Source of the DNA: UBA4459 sp963776205 | GTDB lineage: Bacteria; Bacteroidota; Bacteroidia; Bacteroidales; F082 | Direction of reading: 5' to 3' | Length of the DNA: 64,000 nt | Assembly (NCBI GenBank): GCA_963776205.1 | Contig: CAVZLR010000002.1 | Coordinates: forward strand, 496,001 to 560,000 | Part shown: positions 55,957 to 64,000 of the stretch, piece by piece | Layout: every line of letters begins with the position of its first letter | Position numbering within the stretch: position 1 is the stretch's first letter | Notes under the pieces: model-generated | What the model was told of the DNA's origin: nothing | The model's database searches: none | What the model saw: only the letters and a program-made list of their open reading frames with translations | Position numbers and translations under genes: made by a program

Positions 55957-57111
55957 TTTTTGTACATTTCAGCATGTAATCCTTTAAAAAAATGCTTTGC
56001 GTTAATACCCAATACCCTATTACGATAGCCACCTTCCTGTACAACCAGTATTGGAATACCCAACTTGCCTATGAGATCGGCCATTTTCCTTGAAATCATT
56101 TGCCAACAGGCTCCATGTGCCTGTCGGATCATTTTTAGCGGTATCCAGTCCAAGTGCAATAACAAGGTAATCGGGTGATAATCTTTTAATGGTTTTCAAT
56201 GCACGCATAAGTGCCGTTCTGTATTCTTCACCATTTAATTTTTCTTTGAGCGGTATATTCATATTAAATCCCTTACCTGTTTTGGCACCTTTTTCATCAG
56301 CATAACCGCTGAAATAAGGATATGCAAATGACGGATGTCCGTGAATTGAAATTGTGAATATATCATTTCGCTCATAGAAAATTTCCTGTTGTCCGTTTCC
56401 ATGATGGTAATCAATATCAAGGATAGCTACTCTTCCGTATCGTGAAAGGTAATTGGCTGCAATGGCATTTGAATTGAAGTAACAAAATCCACCAAACACC
56501 CTGGTTTCGGCATGATGACCTGGTGGACGTACCAGTGCATAGGCAATTTTATATCCTTCCAGCAGGCTGTCGGCACAGGTTAATGTGCAATCAACGGCAC
56601 GTTTGGCTGCCTTATATGCATTTAAGTTGAGAGGTGTGAATGTATCGATACAGTAATAACCCGCCAATACTGAATCATCTTCGGGTGGACGTGAAGCATT
56701 CCTTATGGGGAATACATATGGATAAATTGATTTCCCCGGTTGAAGGGTTTCACAAACCCGTTTGAAGTATTTCAGATACCCTTTATCGTGAATACCTGCA
56801 ATATGTTTCTCTGAATATTTCTCAGGTGATTTTTGAATAAACATACCTGTTGGTTCAATTTCCTTCATAATGGAATTGATCCTGACAGGTGATTCAACAT
56901 AACCCCTGTCCTGCACATGGTGTATAGCATGCTGGTCGTTTATAACAAGAAAAATCTTATCCTTAAAACCATCCAATTGAGAAGCTTCAGTAATTTTGCT
57001 TTTGGCACTAACATATAGTGGTTTTCTCAGTATTACAGGGTCATCAGTAACTGAATCAGCCACCTTTTTGATATATGTCTGCCGGACAATAATTTCCGTA
57101 TTTTCGTTCAA
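55953..57111 (-). CDS. Histone deacetylase-family amidohydrolase, with one frameshift
   Basis: About 385 residues after joining near 56090. An N-terminal extension of about 70 residues precedes the catalytic domain. The active-site features are complete: PPGHHAETRVFGGFCYFNS (tandem His), ILDIDYHHGNG (zinc Asp and His), and LGLDTAKNDPTGTW (second zinc Asp). Bacterial members deacetylate polyamines or small amines. Co-location with two GNATs and a lysine aminomutase suggests acetylated amine intermediates (inference). The C-terminus IPILVVQEGGYR is in the second frame. Confidence 0.88.
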
Positions 57112-57120
57112 GTATGGCCC

Positions 57121-57702
57121 TTATAACCCCCTGAACATATACTTTATCAGCCGTTTCCTTTTTTCCAAGGAAATCGCAAACAAGGTAAGGGGGACAATCA
57201 TCATCGAGGTTCTACCGAAGTTTCGTAAAGTGTAGTTTAAGAGCGGAAAAGCACCAAATCTTTCATAAAACTTTAGCCTTGCTTTATTTTGTTCGAGTGA
57301 ATTTTTATCGCGACAAAGTTTTGGATTATCAGGAAGACATTCAAAAAAAAGTCCTTTAACACCCAGATGTTTCGACTCTTCTCTTAATCGCTGGTATAAC
57401 GCACTGCCAACACCAGTCAGGATAATATTTCTTTTAGATGCAATAAAATCGAGGTAGGTAAAGTTCAGGTCCGGGGCATACATCAGTAGGGCAAAACCCT
57501 GAACGCTGCCTCCACGGTTTTCAGCTACGTATAAAGAAGTCTGTAGCTTGTATTTCAGCGAGTTACGTAACTGATGCGGGATCAGGTCAATCTTTGATTT
57601 ATCAATATCAGGAAACTGGCTTTCGAGTATTTCCCTCGATTGTTGTATAGCGCTCCGGTCAGCCTCCGACCGGTCGTTTAGAATTCTTCTAATGCGAAAC
57701 AT
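57121..57702 (-). CDS. GNAT-like protein of the kamA cluster
   Basis: 193 residues. A central GNAT-type region is suggested by SLYVAENRGGSVQGFALLMYAPDLNFTYLDF and GVGSALYQRLREESKHLGVKGLFFECLP, with a late RLKFYERFGAFP. The pyrophosphate loop is a weak match, so the acetyltransferase call is moderate. It lies 9 bases before the amidohydrolase and 36 bases after kamA. Confidence 0.65.
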   Translation of the reverse strand: MFRIRRILNDRSEADRSAIQQSREILESQFPDIDKSKIDLIPHQLRNSLKYKLQTSLYVAENRGGSVQGFALLMYAPDLNFTYLDFIASKRNIILTGVGSALYQRLREESKHLGVKGLFFECLPDNPKLCRDKNSLEQNKARLKFYERFGAFPLLNYTLRNFGRTSMMIVPLTLFAISLEKRKRLIKYMFRGL

Positions 57703-57738
57703 CTGATTTCAATATCAACTTGTTTGTTTGAAACAAAA

Positions 57739-59038
57739 TTAAAATGCATCATGATTGAATTTATCAAGAGAAATTCCTGAAGCTCCTTCCCCATGATCAG
57801 GATATACATATTCTTTTCCTTCGTAATTCCTCAGTAGCAAGCCTTTATCATTGCGGCCTGTAACGTATTCGGGCAATATAGGTATTTTGCCTCCACCACC
57901 GGGTGCATCAATCACATAATGTGGAATGGCATATCCGGATGTAAAGCCCCTTAAGTTACGGATCAGATCAAGACCTGTTTCAACAGGGGTGCGAAAATGA
58001 GATGAACCGGGTATCGGGTCACATTGGTACAAATAATATGGCCTTACCCTTGCTTTAAGCAATTCATGTGTCAGTTTTTTATACACTTCTACATTGTCAT
58101 TAATTCCTTTGAGCAGTACAGTTTGGCTGCCAAGCAGGATACCTGCATCTGCCAACCTGGTGCATGCTTCGATTGTTTCCGGTGTCATCTCATCAGGATG
58201 TGTAAAATGCACACTTAAAAATAAGGGGTGATATTTTTTTAACATACCCGTAAGCTTTTCCGTAATTCTCATGGGTAATACAGCTGGTACTTTAGTTCCT
58301 ATTCTAATAATTTCCAAATGAGGAATGGCTCTCAGATTCGAAAGGATGTACTCAATCCTTTCATCGGATTGAGTTAAAGGGTCGCCACCTGAAATGATCA
58401 CATCCCTTATCTCTTCATGTTGTGCAATATAAGCGATGGCACCATCAATCAGTTTGGATCCCGCATGTGTTTTCTTGGAAACCATATGGGAACGGGTGCA
58501 ATAACGGCAATATGCCGAACAAAAATCAGTAACAAGGAATAGTGCCCTATCCGGGTAACGATGAACAATTAGTGGTACTGGGCTGTCTGATTCTTCACCC
58601 AATGGGTCAGATTCTTCACCTTTCGAAATAGTTAACTCATTCACCACCGGCACCATTGTTCTTCTCAATGCCTGCATAGAATCACTGGGATCCAATAAGC
58701 TGGCATAGTAGGGAGTGATCCGTACCGGCAAATTTAAAGCCTGTTCTTTAAATCCGATTTCCTCATCAGATAATTCCAATATCCGGTGCAGATTCTTCAA
58801 AGGAAGCAAAACTATTGCTTACTTGCCATTTCCAATCGTTCCAGTTATCAATGGATACGTTGGGAAAATGCCTTTCCTTAAAAAGAATTGCTTTTCGTGA
58901 AATTTGATGTGATGAATCCGGAGTTCCGGCTAAAGGTGAAATGATTGATGAATGGTTGTTTCCATTCAGTGGAGGAGGTTCTTCAAAATCATCCGTGATC
59001 GTGGATGATTTCGAAACATGCATTTTTTTGCTTATCAT
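57739..59038 (-). CDS. Lysine 2,3-aminomutase-like radical SAM enzyme, with one frameshift
   Basis: About 430 residues once the N-terminal frame (59038 to about 58806) is joined to the main frame near 58805. The N-terminus has a low-complexity leader then WNDWKWQVSNSF, typical of the family. The radical SAM motif is CSAYCRYC. The PLP region YVIDAPGGGGKIPI carries the expected Lys, and QCDPIPG plus the Asp of VIDAPGG occupy the two positions that bind the lysine side chain in clostridial lysine aminomutase. The likely product is beta-lysine. It starts the six-gene cluster. Confidence 0.88.
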
Positions 59039-59192
59039 TTCTGTTTAAATTAAAAATATTTAAATAAAACCAGTTATAATTATTTGTTATACAATATGTT
59101 ACAATTCGCTTATCCTTTCTCGAAAAAAGCGTGCAATAATAAACAATAAATTCAATACAAAATCAAGTTTATTAAAAATAAAATATGTTTTT

Positions 59193-59200
59193 CAAATATA
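59193..59200 (-). promoter_or_regulatory. Candidate promoter -7 box (TATATTTG) for the kamA cluster
   Basis: An exact TAnnTTTG match on the minus strand. It would leave a leader of about 148 bases before the kamA ATG; that region is AT-rich with no clear fold. Confidence 0.4.
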
Positions 59201-59248
59201 TTTTTTCAACTCATTTTCAGGTACTTAGAAAAGTTTTTTATAAATTGT

Positions 59249-59256
59249 TATTTTTG
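59249..59256 (+). promoter_or_regulatory. Promoter -7 box (TATTTTTG) for the DUF2007 gene
   Basis: An exact TAnnTTTG match 30 bases before the ATG at 59286. Confidence 0.55.
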
Positions 59257-59285
59257 AGTAATGGAATGCACCTAAAAAACGAAAA

Positions 59286-59526
59286 ATGAATTCCCAAATA
59301 GACCTCATCAGAATCTACACCGGAACCGAAGTATCTGTTATCCTCCTCAAAGGAGAACTTGAAGAAAAAGGTATTTATACCATGATCAAAAATGATTTCC
59401 AGTCGGGAAATATGGCTGGTTTTTTCGGGGGTATACCTTCAGCTGTTGATTTGTACATACTCGGAATCAGATGCTGAACAGGCCGAACCTATCGTTTCTG
59501 AATTTGTAAATCGTAAAGACGCATAA
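59286..59526 (+). CDS. DUF2007-domain protein, with one frameshift
   Basis: About 80 residues when an extra base near 59464 is removed, restoring YISESDAEQAEPIVSEF at the end. The DUF2007 pattern is IRIYTGTEVSVILLKGELEEKGI...MIKND. The family is a ferredoxin-like fold proposed to have a signalling role. A small membrane protein follows directly. Confidence 0.75.
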
Positions 59527-59529
59527 ATA

Positions 59530-59982
59530 TTGACGATACTTATTGACATACTTTTGATGGTGGCTTCTGCCTTTGCACTTTACTGGATCTTTAAATCCAG
59601 GAAATTAATCCCTTCAATTATTTCAATGGGCTTGATTGTTAGTACCATGCTGGTACTTTTTACAACCAAAGCCATACAACCATACGGTTTACACACGTAT
59701 ATGGTATTTGTCGCAATGGCTTTTGTTTATGGGTTTACTGTAAAAAATAAAAAAATAGGAAGTCGTATCATTATCTGTTTGATGTCAGCATCTATTTTTG
59801 TTTACTGGTTATGGACTTTTAATCACTGGCACGGGAACACTGCGTTACTACCTATAGTAACAGTAGCAACCGGTTTAACTGCTATCATCAGCAGAGCCAA
59901 ACTTAAAAACGAATTGGGATTCCTCACCATACTTGCTGCAGACGCTGTTGTAATACTTATTGAAAACTGGCTAAAAGCATAA
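59530..59982 (+). CDS. Hypothetical small membrane protein
   Basis: Up to 150 residues from a TTG at 59530; an ATG start at 59557 would remove nine. Five hydrophobic segments are visible (for example YMVFVAMAFVYGFTV and IIICLMSASIFVYWLW). A conserved-looking WLWTFNHWHGN lies in one loop. It is not recognised. It lies directly after the DUF2007 gene and is probably co-transcribed with it. Confidence 0.6.
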   Translation: MTILIDILLMVASAFALYWIFKSRKLIPSIISMGLIVSTMLVLFTTKAIQPYGLHTYMVFVAMAFVYGFTVKNKKIGSRIIICLMSASIFVYWLWTFNHWHGNTALLPIVTVATGLTAIISRAKLKNELGFLTILAADAVVILIENWLKA

Positions 59983-60133
59983 AGTACTAATTCCCGGAAA
60001 ACTTTTGCATTAGAACGTTAAAATACTGTTAAATAGCGCTTTCCAATAATTTTTATTGAGGAATATACGGATATTGCTGTATTATTGAGAATATTATAAA
60101 TTTTAAAAATCACAAACACATTAATTTTTGACT

Positions 60134-60634
60134 ATGAAAAAAATGATTCTATTGGGTATGGTTGTAGCCATTTTTACAGCTTGCCAGCAAACTGAACCTC
60201 AGCGTTGGTTTAGAAACTCAGCTGAAACTGATGTTACCAAAGCCCTAGCAAAAGACTATCAAAATGGGAACTGGGACAGTTGGTTAAGCCACTATTCTGA
60301 TACAGCCAAAGTATATCATAATACGACTCAAAGTGTATCACCCGGGGAACTGCAAGTAGCTTTAAAGCAAACCATTCAAAATCTTAATTCTTATCAATTC
60401 AATGAGGGCGAAACTTATATTGAAATGGTTCTGGATGATAACAATGAGAAGTGGGTATATTTCTGGAGTACCTGGGAAGCTACAGTTGCTGGCACAAACG
60501 AAGAATTAATAGTACCAGTGCATCTGGCCCTTCAATTTGTTGATAATAAAATAGTCAGAGAATACGGTTTCTATGATTCTTCATCTATCATGGCGGCCTT
60601 TACTGAAAAAGAAGCTGTTGAGATGGCCGAATAA
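60134..60634 (+). CDS. Lipoprotein with SnoaL/NTF2-like fold
   Basis: 166 residues from the ATG at 60134. The signal peptide ends in lipobox IFTAC (Cys17). The mature part has the NTF2-like layout: a first helix TKALAKDYQNGNWDSWLSHYSDTAKVYH and later strands WVYFWSTWEATV and VPVHLALQFVDNKIVREYGFYD. Such folds bind small molecules, but the ligand is unknown. A terminator follows. Confidence 0.75.
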   Translation: MKKMILLGMVVAIFTACQQTEPQRWFRNSAETDVTKALAKDYQNGNWDSWLSHYSDTAKVYHNTTQSVSPGELQVALKQTIQNLNSYQFNEGETYIEMVLDDNNEKWVYFWSTWEATVAGTNEELIVPVHLALQFVDNKIVREYGFYDSSSIMAAFTEKEAVEMAE

Positions 60635-60655
60635 CTGCTGATACAATATACTGGG

Positions 60656-60705
60656 AATGCTAAACATGCTACTCGTTTTAAGTGATATGTTTGGCATTTC
60701 TTTTT
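60656..60705 (+). terminator. Rho-independent terminator after the NTF2-like lipoprotein
   Basis: The arms AATGCTAAACAT and ATGTTTGGCATT pair (one G-T) around a 19-base loop and run into TCTTTTT. Confidence 0.7.
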
Positions 60706-60712
60706 AATTTCC

Positions 60713-60801
60713 ATTCAATATTTTAATTACTATTGAATTTTTTTGAAACTACTTGCCTTCCTCATTGATTTATTTACCTTCCTCGTATTGAAATTTATTT
60801 A
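60713..60801. repeat. Inverted repeat and tandem direct repeat upstream of mscL
   Basis: ATTCAATA and TATTGAAT form a perfect 8-bp inverted repeat (60713-60738). Next come two imperfect copies of a 21-25 base unit beginning CCTTCCTC and ending ATTTATTTA (60756-60776, 60777-60801). The function is unknown; this could be a regulatory region for mscL or a small duplication. Confidence 0.45.
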
Positions 60802-60895
60802 AAGGAATTCTGAATTTTACACATATCGATTTTTTTGTATTTTTACCTCCTTCAAAACAAGCCAGTAAACTTATACTAACCAAAAAACAAAAATC

Positions 60896-61330
60896 ATGGG
60901 AATGATCAAAGAATTTAAAGCCTTTATTAACAAAGGAAGTGTTATTGACATGGCAGTAGGTTTAATTTTAGCTACCTATTTCGGAGCCATCGTTAAATCA
61001 TTGGTAGATGATGTTATTATGCCACCAATAGGCATGTTATTAGGAGGTGTTGACTTTAGTGAATTGAAAATTGTACTGCAGAAAGGAACTGATGCCGTTA
61101 TGAGCGGTGATACTGTTATTTCACCTGCTGTAGGCCAGGTTGCTATTAGCTATGGTGCATTTATCAATACTATTATCACTTTTTTAATTGTTGCTTTAGC
61201 AATATTTATGGTGGTGAAGGCTTATAATAATATGCAGAAAAAGGAAGAAGAGAAACCTGCTGCTCCGCCAGCTCCATCCAAAGAAGTTGAATTGTTGACT
61301 GAAATCCGTGATCAGTTAAAAAAAGGATAG
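60896..61330 (+). CDS. mscL: Large-conductance mechanosensitive channel
   Basis: 144 residues. The N-terminal helix FKAFINKGSVIDMAVGLILATYFGAIV and the first-segment VDDVIMPPIGMLLGGVDF are the family signature. The second membrane helix (FINTIITFLIVALAIFMVVKAYN) and the C-terminal Pro/Ala/charged helix follow. It releases solutes on osmotic downshock. A strong terminator follows. Confidence 0.95.
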   Translation: MGMIKEFKAFINKGSVIDMAVGLILATYFGAIVKSLVDDVIMPPIGMLLGGVDFSELKIVLQKGTDAVMSGDTVISPAVGQVAISYGAFINTIITFLIVALAIFMVVKAYNNMQKKEEEKPAAPPAPSKEVELLTEIRDQLKKG

Positions 61331-61361
61331 ATATCAGCAAAACATAACAAAATAAATTTTC

Positions 61362-61407
61362 AGAGGTGTAATTGGAAAACTGTCTCGCCAATTACACCTC
61401 TTTTTTT
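61362..61407 (+). terminator. Strong terminator between mscL and DUF2214
   Basis: A perfect 14-bp stem (AGAGGTGTAATTGG / CCAATTACACCTCT) is followed by seven T residues. It lies between convergent genes but the T-run serves mscL. Confidence 0.9.
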
Positions 61408-61442
61408 ATAAAATACGATCTTTTAAATAGTTTCAGAATATC

Positions 61443-61892
61443 TTAAAATCCCTTCCCCAGGGCTACCATCACAGCCAATAATGGAATAATGGCCAATAGC
61501 AATAGTTCAATCCGGATGAACATCAACTGCTTTTTAATGTCTCTATCACTGACATCCAAATGATTTCCCTGCCGGGCTTGTTTATTCCATTTTCGAAGTT
61601 TTATGGTGGGAAACAGTGAAAGAATGACCATGATAAAGAACACCGTCAGTTTGATATGAAACAGCGGGTTTTTGCTAAAAAAGTCAACACCTTTCGGGTC
61701 GAACACCAGCCATCTCAGTAAACCGGAAGCCAGCACCACTATTATGGCCAGCCAATATATAAGATCAACACCGGCAAGGGATTTGATCTGTTGCTTTAAA
61801 ATTCCAGGTTTCAACATCAGGTGTTCAGAAATCAAAGAACCCATGATCACCATGATGCCTATAAAATGTAGATAAGGTAATAATACTTGCAT
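61443..61892 (-). CDS. DUF2214 membrane protein
   Basis: 149 residues with four membrane segments and conserved-looking His in LPYLHFIGIMVIMGSLISEH and FHIKLTVFF. DUF2214 is a small membrane family of unknown function, possibly heme-associated by analogy with CopD-like proteins (inference). It lies 44 bases downstream of yebC on the same strand. Confidence 0.8.
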   Translation of the reverse strand: MQVLLPYLHFIGIMVIMGSLISEHLMLKPGILKQQIKSLAGVDLIYWLAIIVVLASGLLRWLVFDPKGVDFFSKNPLFHIKLTVFFIMVILSLFPTIKLRKWNKQARQGNHLDVSDRDIKKQLMFIRIELLLLAIIPLLAVMVALGKGF

Positions 61893-61936
61893 AGTTTCGA
61901 ATTAAGTAGTGAATAATTCAGTTAAAAGTAATCGAT

Positions 61937-62682
61937 TTACATTTCGTCCATCAGTTCATCAGTTATTTCCATATTATGAAATACCTGCTGAACATCATCA
62001 TCGTCTTCAAATAATTCGATCACTTTCAGAATTTTAAGAGCCGACTCTTTATCAAGTGTTTTGGTTTCATGCGGAATGCGCTGAAGTTCTGCCGATTCGG
62101 GTTCAATACCCAAGCTCTTCTAATTTTTTCATCATGCTGCCAAAATCTTCCATCGAAGTTGTGATATGGAAAAACCCTTCATCGTCCAGTTCAATATCTT
62201 CAGCCCCGGCATCAATTACTTCCAGTTCAAATTCATCAGGGTCAATTTCACCTTTAGGTACTGAAAAGATACCTTTCCGGTCGAATAAAAAACTTAATGA
62301 ACCATTGGTACCCAGGCTGCCACCATATTTATTAAAAATAGCACGCACATTAGAAACTGTTCGTTGCGAATTATCAGTTTGGGTCTCGACATAAACCGCA
62401 ATCCCATGTCGAAAAATATCCTTCGTAAGTTGCTTCAGTGAAATTAGCTGAATCTTTATCTTTTCCCTTCGAAATAGCACGTTCAATATTATCTTTAGGC
62501 ATGCTTTGCCCCTTCGCATTTGCTATGGCCAAACGAAGTCTGGGGTTGCCTTCCGGATCAGGTCCACCCTCTTTTACGGCTACCGTTATTTCTTTGATGA
62601 GCTTCGAAAAAATCTTCGATCTCTTGGCATCCAATGCGCCTTTTTTTCTTTTTATAGTTGACCATTTGCTGTGTCCTGACAT
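61937..62682 (-). CDS. yebC: YebC/PmpR-family protein, with two frameshifts
   Basis: About 247 residues after joining near 62405 and 62115. The start MSGHSKWSTIKRKKGALDAKR is the family hallmark, followed by AVKEGGPDPEGNPRLRLAI and AVYVETQTDNSQRTVSNVR. The C-terminal part (IEPESAELQRIP, then LFEDDDDVQQVFHN) is read in a third frame and ends at 61937. YebC proteins act in transcription or relieve ribosome stalling. Family length is about 240-250, so the gene is complete apart from the indels. Confidence 0.9.
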
Positions 62683-62710
62683 AGTGCAAATTTTTATTGA
62701 TAAGCAATGC

Positions 62711-62750
62711 AAAAATAAAAAAAAGCCCCATCAATAATAACTGATGGAGC
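62711..62750 (-). terminator. Terminator for the GIN-domain outer membrane protein gene
   Basis: On the minus strand a stem GCTCCATCA/TGATGGGGC runs into a T-rich tract. It begins 28 bases after the stop at 62778. Confidence 0.7.
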
Positions 62751-62777
62751 CATGTAATTGCAGGTATAAGCAAATTT

Positions 62778-64000
62778 TTACCACCCGACAATTGTAATCC
62801 CTGCCGACCATGTATATAATTCTGGCCCTCGGTCTTTTACAAACAACTGATTCAGACCTACATGTGCCCATAGATTGATCACGCTGAATCCAATCCTTAC
62901 CATACCTTCGAATTTAAATGGTTGCAAATGAAAACTGTTGTAATTTTTTACAATATTCCGCTGGCTTGCGTTAGGTGTATCGTATGATTCCGTAGTATAT
63001 ATTTCACTTGTTCCCGGGTCTTGAAGATAATATAATTCATTGGCGTTGTTGAAATATATTTTGGTATGGGTACGTACCCTTCCGCTTCCGAGCACACCGA
63101 TACCAAAATGAAATCGTTTATACTTGCTGGGGTTGTTGGTTTGAATTTCGTACATAAATGGAATCGTTATATACATAGCCGTTAGTTTGGTTTTCCTAAC
63201 AGACAAATTATCTCCATTCTGATTTAACCATAAAATAACCATTGATCTGCGAATTATCTGGTGTTAAATAAGTTGTAGAGTTAAACCGATAGTTTACCCA
63301 AGCCATACCAATTCCGGTTACAAAACCCATGTTTTTGGCCTTATTGAGGGCGATATTTTGTTCATAAAGATTCAAATTAACTGCCATCGATTTTTCATAC
63401 CTTAAGTTGAGGTAATCATTTTCAACGCCCCAGTTGGTATTAAAATCAGGAGTTACATACCCATTAATACCTAATTCAACACCACCCCAATGACCATTAA
63501 ATCGTTTGATTTTGCATTTTTCATAGCTTACATTTCCATCATCATCAACAATAATAGTATGCCTTCCGACAGTTACCCTTGTCGTATCGCTATCTATCAC
63601 TTCAACATTCAATCCTCCCACCTTTAACAGTGGTTGTATCACTATAAGTATATACTTCAGCTTTCCTGATGGAGTCATTAACGATTACAACACTTTTTTC
63701 ACCTGAATTGGATCTGACTACCAGCGTTATCTGGTGCATTCAAATATTTTACTTCAGAAGCACCACTGATATCATAAGTTAAATTGGAACTTGCATTGAC
63801 AAAAATTTCACTGGCACCACTGGCATTATGCAACAGTATTTGCCGTTACAAATTCTTTTGCTTTTACTTCGGACGCTCCACTGGCCTCAACACATGCATG
63901 TGGCATTTCCCTTCCAGCCTTACTTCTGATGCACCGGATGCTTTTGTGAAACGCTATTATATTTTATTTTTAATTTGACCTCAGATGCGCCACTGGCAAT
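62778..64000 (-). CDS. GIN-domain plus outer membrane beta-barrel protein, multiply frameshifted, N-terminus off window
   Basis: Reading on the minus strand, an adhesin-like GIN region has five SGASE(V/I) repeats (63994 down to 63750). A linker (RVTVGRHTIIVDDDGNVSYEK) and a barrel beginning FNGHWGGVELGINGYVTPDF follow. The barrel continues past 63215 in another frame (RKTKLTAMYITIPFMYEIQT) and ends ELYTWSAGITIVGW. At least five indels are needed to join it. GIN domains occur on the Bacteroidota cell surface; function is unknown. The barrel motifs are typical of Bacteroidota porin-family proteins of this architecture. Confidence 0.75.

Noticed and set aside
60713..60745. AT-rich inverted repeat as a second terminator
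   Set aside because: The stem contains almost only A-T pairs and a strong terminator for the preceding gene already lies just upstream.
1..64000. CRISPR array, prophage, insertion sequence or toxin-antitoxin pair
   Set aside because: I saw no regularly spaced direct repeats with spacers, no integrase, transposase or phage structural genes, and no recognisable toxin pair in the window.

Overview
The window reads as a chromosomal piece of a Bacteroidota bacterium, most likely a Bacteroidales-type anaerobe or facultative anaerobe. Supporting signs are many promoters matching the Bacteroidota -7 box TAnnTTTG, almost no Shine-Dalgarno sequences, a type IX secretion C-terminal domain, several Bacteroidota-restricted families (DUF6089, DUF4271, DUF2723, HmuY), a tRNA gene without encoded CCA, and the gene order nadK-DUF6089-uppS-bamA.

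Layout. 1-9.4 kb: envelope and housekeeping genes (bamA, uppS, DUF6089, nadK, a CBS protein, rsgA, a cupin, a PrsW-like protein, dprA, a glycosyltransferase, a hemerythrin protein with a LuxR regulator). 9.5-14.5 kb: a heme-uptake-like operon with two HmuY-like proteins around a TonB-dependent receptor. 14.6-30.8 kb: core genes (lgt, a DUF2723 glycosyltransferase, tRNA-Gln with terminator, rimP-nusA-infB, chaN, cdd, an O-antigen ligase, a S41 protease, yidD-rnpA, a DUF481 barrel, hemD-DUF4271). 31.9-40.6 kb: an acetate/acyl-CoA module (porin, acs, OFA transporter, ADP-forming acyl-CoA synthetase fused to a GNAT domain, ackA). Its two transcription units share a 7-4-7 inverted repeat at the promoter. 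40.7-42.3 kb: an AT-rich pair, putative lipoprotein plus radical SAM/SPASM protein, ending in a palindromic repeat. 42.6-47.5 kb: SCP2, sulfotransferase, DUF1214 and molybdopterin oxidoreductase genes. 47.6-53.4 kb: ABC-F ATPase, DEAD-box helicase, a flavoprotein, rluA and ywbE. 53.5-59.0 kb: a six-gene co-directional cluster (lysine 2,3-aminomutase-like radical SAM, GNAT-like protein, deacetylase-family amidohydrolase, two ATP-grasp ligases, GNAT). This is the best candidate for an uncharacterised pathway. 59.3-64.0 kb: small membrane and lipoprotein genes, mscL, yebC and a GIN-domain outer-membrane protein running off the end.

Sequence quality matters for every reading here. From about 46 kb to the right end roughly two dozen single-base frameshifts break otherwise well-conserved genes. 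The first 45 kb contain only two or three. I treat these as probable sequencing or assembly indels and report whole gene spans rather than fragments.
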